Origin: Limnohabitans kasalickyi | Lineage (GTDB): Bacteria; Pseudomonadota; Gammaproteobacteria; Burkholderiales; Burkholderiaceae_C | Direction of reading: 5' to 3' | DNA length: 64,000 bases | Assembly: GCA_965234325.1 (NCBI GenBank) | Contig: OZ248418.1 | Span: 145,557-209,556 of the forward strand | Part shown: positions 61,162-64,000 of the stretch, one piece after another | Position numbering within the stretch: the first letter of the stretch is position 1 | Layout: every line of letters starts with the position of its first letter | Notes under the pieces: generated by a model | Databases searched by the model: none | Told to the model about the DNA's origin: nothing | The model's input: only the letters and a program-made list of their open reading frames with translations | Made by a program: the position numbers and the translations under genes

Positions 61162-61188
61162 TTCTGGAATATCCCATTTCAGGATATC
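61162..61188. promoter_or_regulatory. Putative XRE operator repeats
   Basis: TTCTGGAATATC (61162-61173) and TTCAGGATATC (61178-61188), direct repeats about 16 bp apart upstream of the XRE gene. Spacing near 1.5 helical turns. The intervening and flanking bases are AT-rich. Confidence 0.4.
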
Positions 61189-61293
61189 ATCATTTAACTA
61201 AATTGCACTTGATAGGCGTATCAAAACCGTATTTTGAAATTTATATGCCCGAAGCGGAATTGATGAACACATAGAAGTTTGCAAGGTGAAAAT

Positions 61294-61794
61294 ATGAAAA
61301 ATACAGCTGTTTTGCTTTGTATTACGTTTCTCGTTGGGTGCGCAAGCGACCCGACACGGCTAACGATTAACACTCAGCCAGTTGGTGGGTACATAACTGA
61401 AATTGGCACTGGATCTGCCTTTGGTGTTGCTCCCGTGACTGCGCAATACATCAAGTCAAATCAAACAACGCGGGATCAAGCAGGTTGTTGGCTTGTTCGA
61501 GGATTTAAAGCTCAATGGGTAAGTGGTGCCACATCAAGTACGACTGAGAGCTTGCGGATGTGCAGAAATCTTGATAACTATGCCATCACGATTGATAGAG
61601 ATCCTTCGTCCCCAGGTCTTGAAAAAGACTTGGACTTTGCATTAAAAATTGCTACTGCTAATGCTCAGCAACGGCAGGCTGCTGCCGCTGAAGCAGCTGC
61701 AGCTTTTCAATTTTTAGGTGTGATGCAACAAACGGCACCTGTTAGCTGTACAAGCATGCCTATAGGCAAGATGATTCAGACCAATTGCAGATAA
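61294..61794 (+). CDS. Putative lipoprotein
   Basis: 166 aa. Lipobox FLVGC puts the lipid on C16. Contains GSAFGVAPVTAQY and an Ala-rich helix (NAQQRQAAAAEAAAAF) typical of small outer-membrane lipoproteins. No close family. Upstream GTGAAAA serves as ribosome binding site. Confidence 0.7.
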   Translation: MKNTAVLLCITFLVGCASDPTRLTINTQPVGGYITEIGTGSAFGVAPVTAQYIKSNQTTRDQAGCWLVRGFKAQWVSGATSSTTESLRMCRNLDNYAITIDRDPSSPGLEKDLDFALKIATANAQQRQAAAAEAAAAFQFLGVMQQTAPVSCTSMPIGKMIQTNCR

Positions 61795-61812
61795 AACTTT
61801 TAGGTTTTTATC

Positions 61813-62097
61813 ATGACGAAATTGAGTTCAGGCTACAAAAATATGAAAGCAATCGACAGTGTACCGATTGATGATTTTAAAGCTGAAACAGCACAGGACC
61901 AGCAAGACGATGCACTGTCAGCCAAGCCGCAGCTGATGACTCGCGAGCAGTTTGATGATTTAGTTAATGAGAAGAATCAGGCCAACCCGCGACTGAAAGC
62001 ACCATCCGATTCCGATCCGATTGAACAAGCAATAAAGGACAACCCAACGCTTACAAGGGAGAAAGCGGAAGAGATGGCAAGGGCCTTCGGGTTCTAG
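61813..62097 (+). CDS. Hypothetical protein (94 aa), helical and acidic
   Basis: ATG at 61813, 18 bp after the lipoprotein stop. Mostly charged, with helical C-terminal PTLTREKAEEMARAFGF. No signal, no TM. Family not recognised. Confidence 0.55.
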   Translation: MTKLSSGYKNMKAIDSVPIDDFKAETAQDQQDDALSAKPQLMTREQFDDLVNEKNQANPRLKAPSDSDPIEQAIKDNPTLTREKAEEMARAFGF

Positions 62098-62132
62098 CTG
62101 CAAATCAGTAATACGAAAAGCGTAACGCTTCC

Positions 62133-62762
62133 ATGAATTACCTTTCATTGCTTACCGGATGGTTCAAGGCTAATCATATTGCGTCGCAAGGTAGAGGCCC
62201 TTTTTCTGCAACCTTACTTAGTGCACTTCGAAAGAATGAGTGCATGCGGTGCGGACAATTGATAAACGACCATAGTCTTCTAGGAAATTCTATGGTTGTA
62301 GAAAAAAGTGAGATCGTAATTGAATGTAGGAAATGTCGAGGAGGGGGCAGAATACCTTCTGGATGTAATCAGTCATTTGGTCGTATTTATTTATCAACTT
62401 TAATTGATCAGATCGATCGGCACACTTGCTCGCTATCAGGCGAAAAATTGGATTGGCATGAGGTTCTAATGTGCTCTCGAGGTTCCTATGCATTTCTTCA
62501 ACCCGTATACCACCGGCCTGCACAAGCGTTTACGCGAGACATGGCTAGGAGGGTTCGCTTTGGTGAACTACTCTCCATCAGAAATTGTGGTGAGTGTGGA
62601 GCATTTTGGTCAAACGATCACAGCCTGGTAACTACTGGGTTCGATGAGTTGGGTGTTGATTGGAATCAATTCGAGTGTTGGCATTGTCGAATGCCTCATG
62701 AGCTCCAGTGGCACATGCGGACAACTAAAAGCAAAGAAGAAAAACTTTTGTTTGGTACTTAG
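62133..62762 (+). CDS. Multi-zinc-ribbon hypothetical protein
   Basis: 209 aa. Several Cys pairs: CMRCG, CRKC, CGECG and CWHC, spread from ~37 to ~195, suggesting several zinc ribbons that bind nucleic acid or protein. No catalytic motif identified. AT-rich, island gene. Confidence 0.6.
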   Translation: MNYLSLLTGWFKANHIASQGRGPFSATLLSALRKNECMRCGQLINDHSLLGNSMVVEKSEIVIECRKCRGGGRIPSGCNQSFGRIYLSTLIDQIDRHTCSLSGEKLDWHEVLMCSRGSYAFLQPVYHRPAQAFTRDMARRVRFGELLSIRNCGECGAFWSNDHSLVTTGFDELGVDWNQFECWHCRMPHELQWHMRTTKSKEEKLLFGT

Positions 62763-62806
62763 CTACCCACTTAAAATTTTCATTTTTCCAAGATGTCAAT
62801 CGAAAA

Positions 62807-62912
62807 CGGACAGGCGGACACCTCTAAAGAGGTGTGTCCGCTTTGTCCGATAGTCATTCGCTTTTGCGATAGGACATCAACTGGATTTGTCCGGCGTTTG
62901 TCCGTTTGTCCG
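62807..62912. repeat. TTTGTCCG repeat cluster (iteron-like)
   Basis: TTTGTCCG occurs at 62842, 62886, 62897 and 62905; TGTCCG at 62835; and CGGACA in inverted orientation at 62807 and 62815. An imperfect hairpin CGGACACCTC-TAAA-GAGGTGTGTCCG spans 62815-62840. It lies just past the 3' end of a RepA-like gene, as iterons or regulatory repeats often do. Confidence 0.6.
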
Positions 62913-62922
62913 GCCTTTATCT

Positions 62923-63867
62923 TCAAGTTATTGTGTATTGGTCGTTCAAGCAAGATACAAGTCTTGCATCCAGTAATTCCTTCCTCGCGCGGCGGAATGC
63001 TTTTTCTCTAGAGGCAGGGTCATTTGCGTCAGAGAGACCGTCGGCAAGTGCAGCATTACGCCAAGTGACCAAGTCGATCCAAGCTTCAGTCAAAGTGCCT
63101 TCATTGGCCTCTAGAGTTGCAGTTTTGAGCAAGCGCCTCAAGGCTTCAAGCGCAATACGCTTTGCTCCGGACAAAGGTTTTGGTTGAAATTTTGGAATAG
63201 GAATCTCGCGCAAAACCACTGAAGTCATCTGCTGCCCCCTCTTGTCTTGCCAGGGGAGTTTGATGGTTACGGACTCGAACCCAATTGGCAGCGGGGGCTC
63301 AGCATCTTTAGACTTCTTGCACTCTACCTTGATATTATTTCCACTTGTCCGGGAGAACAGAAACTCAAAGTCCAGCCCGGCGCGCAGTGATGATGAACCG
63401 CGTCCACGATCTGATGCAGTGTGACCAGTGTGGTGAACTAGAAGAATTGTGCAGCCATAGCGCGTTCGCATTGCATCAAGTTGCTGAAAAACGATAGCCC
63501 AGTCTTTTGTTCCGTTCTCATCTCCAGCGCCGAAGTTCCGATGTACGGTGTCGATGACAATTAATTTCGGAAGTCCATATTTGGCAATGGTGGCCTCAAC
63601 AGAAGCGGAGACGCTTTTCATGTTTTCCGAATCCATCATTGCGATAGGAGCGCTTGAAAAATGCAGCGGTGCATTTGCTAGAGACACTCCTTTCTGAATC
63701 TCCCAAGCCTTTAAACGGCGACTAAGCCCATTGTGGCCTTCCCCAGCAATGTAGATCACTGATCCCTTTAAAGTTTCCCGTCCATGCCAATTTGTGCCAG
63801 TCGCAATGCAGGCACTGGGGTAATCGTCCCCTAGAACCAAAGGCGTTAGAAGTAGAATTTTTTCCAT
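62923..63867 (-). pseudogene. RepA-like AAA ATPase, N-terminus lost to IS insertion
   Basis: 314 codons. Matches the C-terminal two thirds of RepA/DnaB-type AAA_25 ATPases: GSVIYIAGEGHNGLSRRLKAW, LPKLIVIDTVHRNFGAGDENG (Walker B region), TILLVHHTGHTASDRGRGSSSLRAGLD. The N-terminal Walker A P-loop is absent, and the visible start lies next to an IS3-family orfA start. The gene was most probably interrupted there, so the coordinates mark what remains. A fresh start at 63867 may still be translated but would give a dead ATPase. Such helicase-like proteins occur in integrative elements. Confidence 0.7.
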
Positions 63868-64000
63868 TGGAAGAGGTTCTACATGAAGAGATCAAAATTT
63901 ACTGACAGTCAAATCATGGACGCCGTAAAACGCGTTGAGGCTGGTTTTGGCGTCCCTGACATTTGTCGTGAGCTTGGCATCAGTACGGCAACGTTTTATA
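63816..64000 (+). mobile_element. IS3-family element, left end and truncated orfA (off the window)
   Basis: The left terminus is inferred near the TG at 63816-63817 (TGGGGTAATCGTCCCC), some 67 bp before the orfA start. The actual terminal repeat cannot be proved without the right end. This would place it within the start of the truncated ATPase. Confidence 0.55.
63883..64000 (+). CDS. IS3-family transposase OrfA, 3'-truncated by window edge
   Basis: 39 codons visible from ATG 63883: MKRSKFTDSQIMDAVKRVE, then GVPDICRELGISTATFY, the helix-turn-helix start of IS3-family (IS407-like) OrfA proteins. The rest of OrfA and the OrfB DDE part lie beyond the window, and frameshift fusion would be expected. 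Confidence 0.85.
   Translation, partial: MKRSKFTDSQIMDAVKRVEAGFGVPDICRELGISTATFY

Overview
The window looks like a chromosomal segment of a betaproteobacterium of the order Burkholderiales, most likely family Comamonadaceae (a freshwater, Limnohabitans/Rhodoferax-like organism is my best guess). The reasons are the moderately high GC with strong TTG-leucine use, several Bug-type (tripartite tricarboxylate) solute receptors, a cytochrome-c urate oxidase of the PuuD type, a tandem glycine riboswitch, and the folC-SPOR-cvpA-purF-metZ order. The last ~4.7 kb is visibly more AT-rich and looks acquired.

Region by region. (1) 1-8.7 kb: a catabolic cluster whose inventory matches the sulfoquinovose monooxygenase (Smo) pathway. 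It has a sugar ABC transporter (ATPase, binding protein, two permeases), flavin reductase, aldo/keto reductase, LLM-class flavin monooxygenase, a GntR/UTRA repressor, and a Gfo/Idh/MocA-type enzyme cut by the window edge. A 19-bp element is shared (17/19) between the two intergenic regions. (2) 8.7-9.8 kb: a ParD-like/zeta-toxin pair. (3) 9.8-19.9 kb: purine (urate/allantoin) catabolism: M20 hydrolase, a UraD-AllC fusion, PuuE, an FCD-type GntR regulator, UraH and XdhABC. (4) 19.9-25.4 kb: LysR, Bug receptor, M20D amidohydrolase, tandem glycine riboswitch, D-amino-acid dehydrogenase and PPK2. (5) 25.6-29.5 kb: PuuD and ModABC, which complete the purine pathway and feed molybdenum to xanthine dehydrogenase. 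(6) 29.6-30.8 kb: D-tartrate dehydratase. (7) 30.8-37.2 kb: LysR plus an aromatic ring-cleavage operon. (8) 37.3-42.6 kb: 8-oxoguanine deaminase, a tartrate/glycerate cluster and a thioesterase. (9) 42.7-47.5 kb: a BMP-type nucleoside ABC transporter. (10) 47.5-58.9 kb: housekeeping genes (yajQ, murB, argG, ppnP, folC, purF, metZ, gltX). (11) 58.9-59.3 kb: tRNA-Ala, tRNA-Glu, tRNA-Asp. (12) 59.3-64 kb: an AT-rich island of small unknown genes, an XRE regulator, a zinc-ribbon protein, a TTTGTCCG repeat cluster and a RepA-like ATPase truncated by an IS3-family element that runs off the window.

Two regulatory stories can be read directly from the DNA. A GntR-type site is shared by the two Smo-like transcription units. 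An identical 16-nt TGTATACA-centred element lies before the uraH/GntR divergent promoter and before puuD, with a related one before xdhA, linking the dispersed urate genes into one likely regulon. Xanthine or 8-oxoguanine would go to urate (XdhABC, 8-oxoguanine deaminase), then 5-hydroxyisourate (PuuD), OHCU (UraH), allantoin and allantoate (UraD, PuuE), then ureidoglycine/ureidoglycolate (AllC domain).
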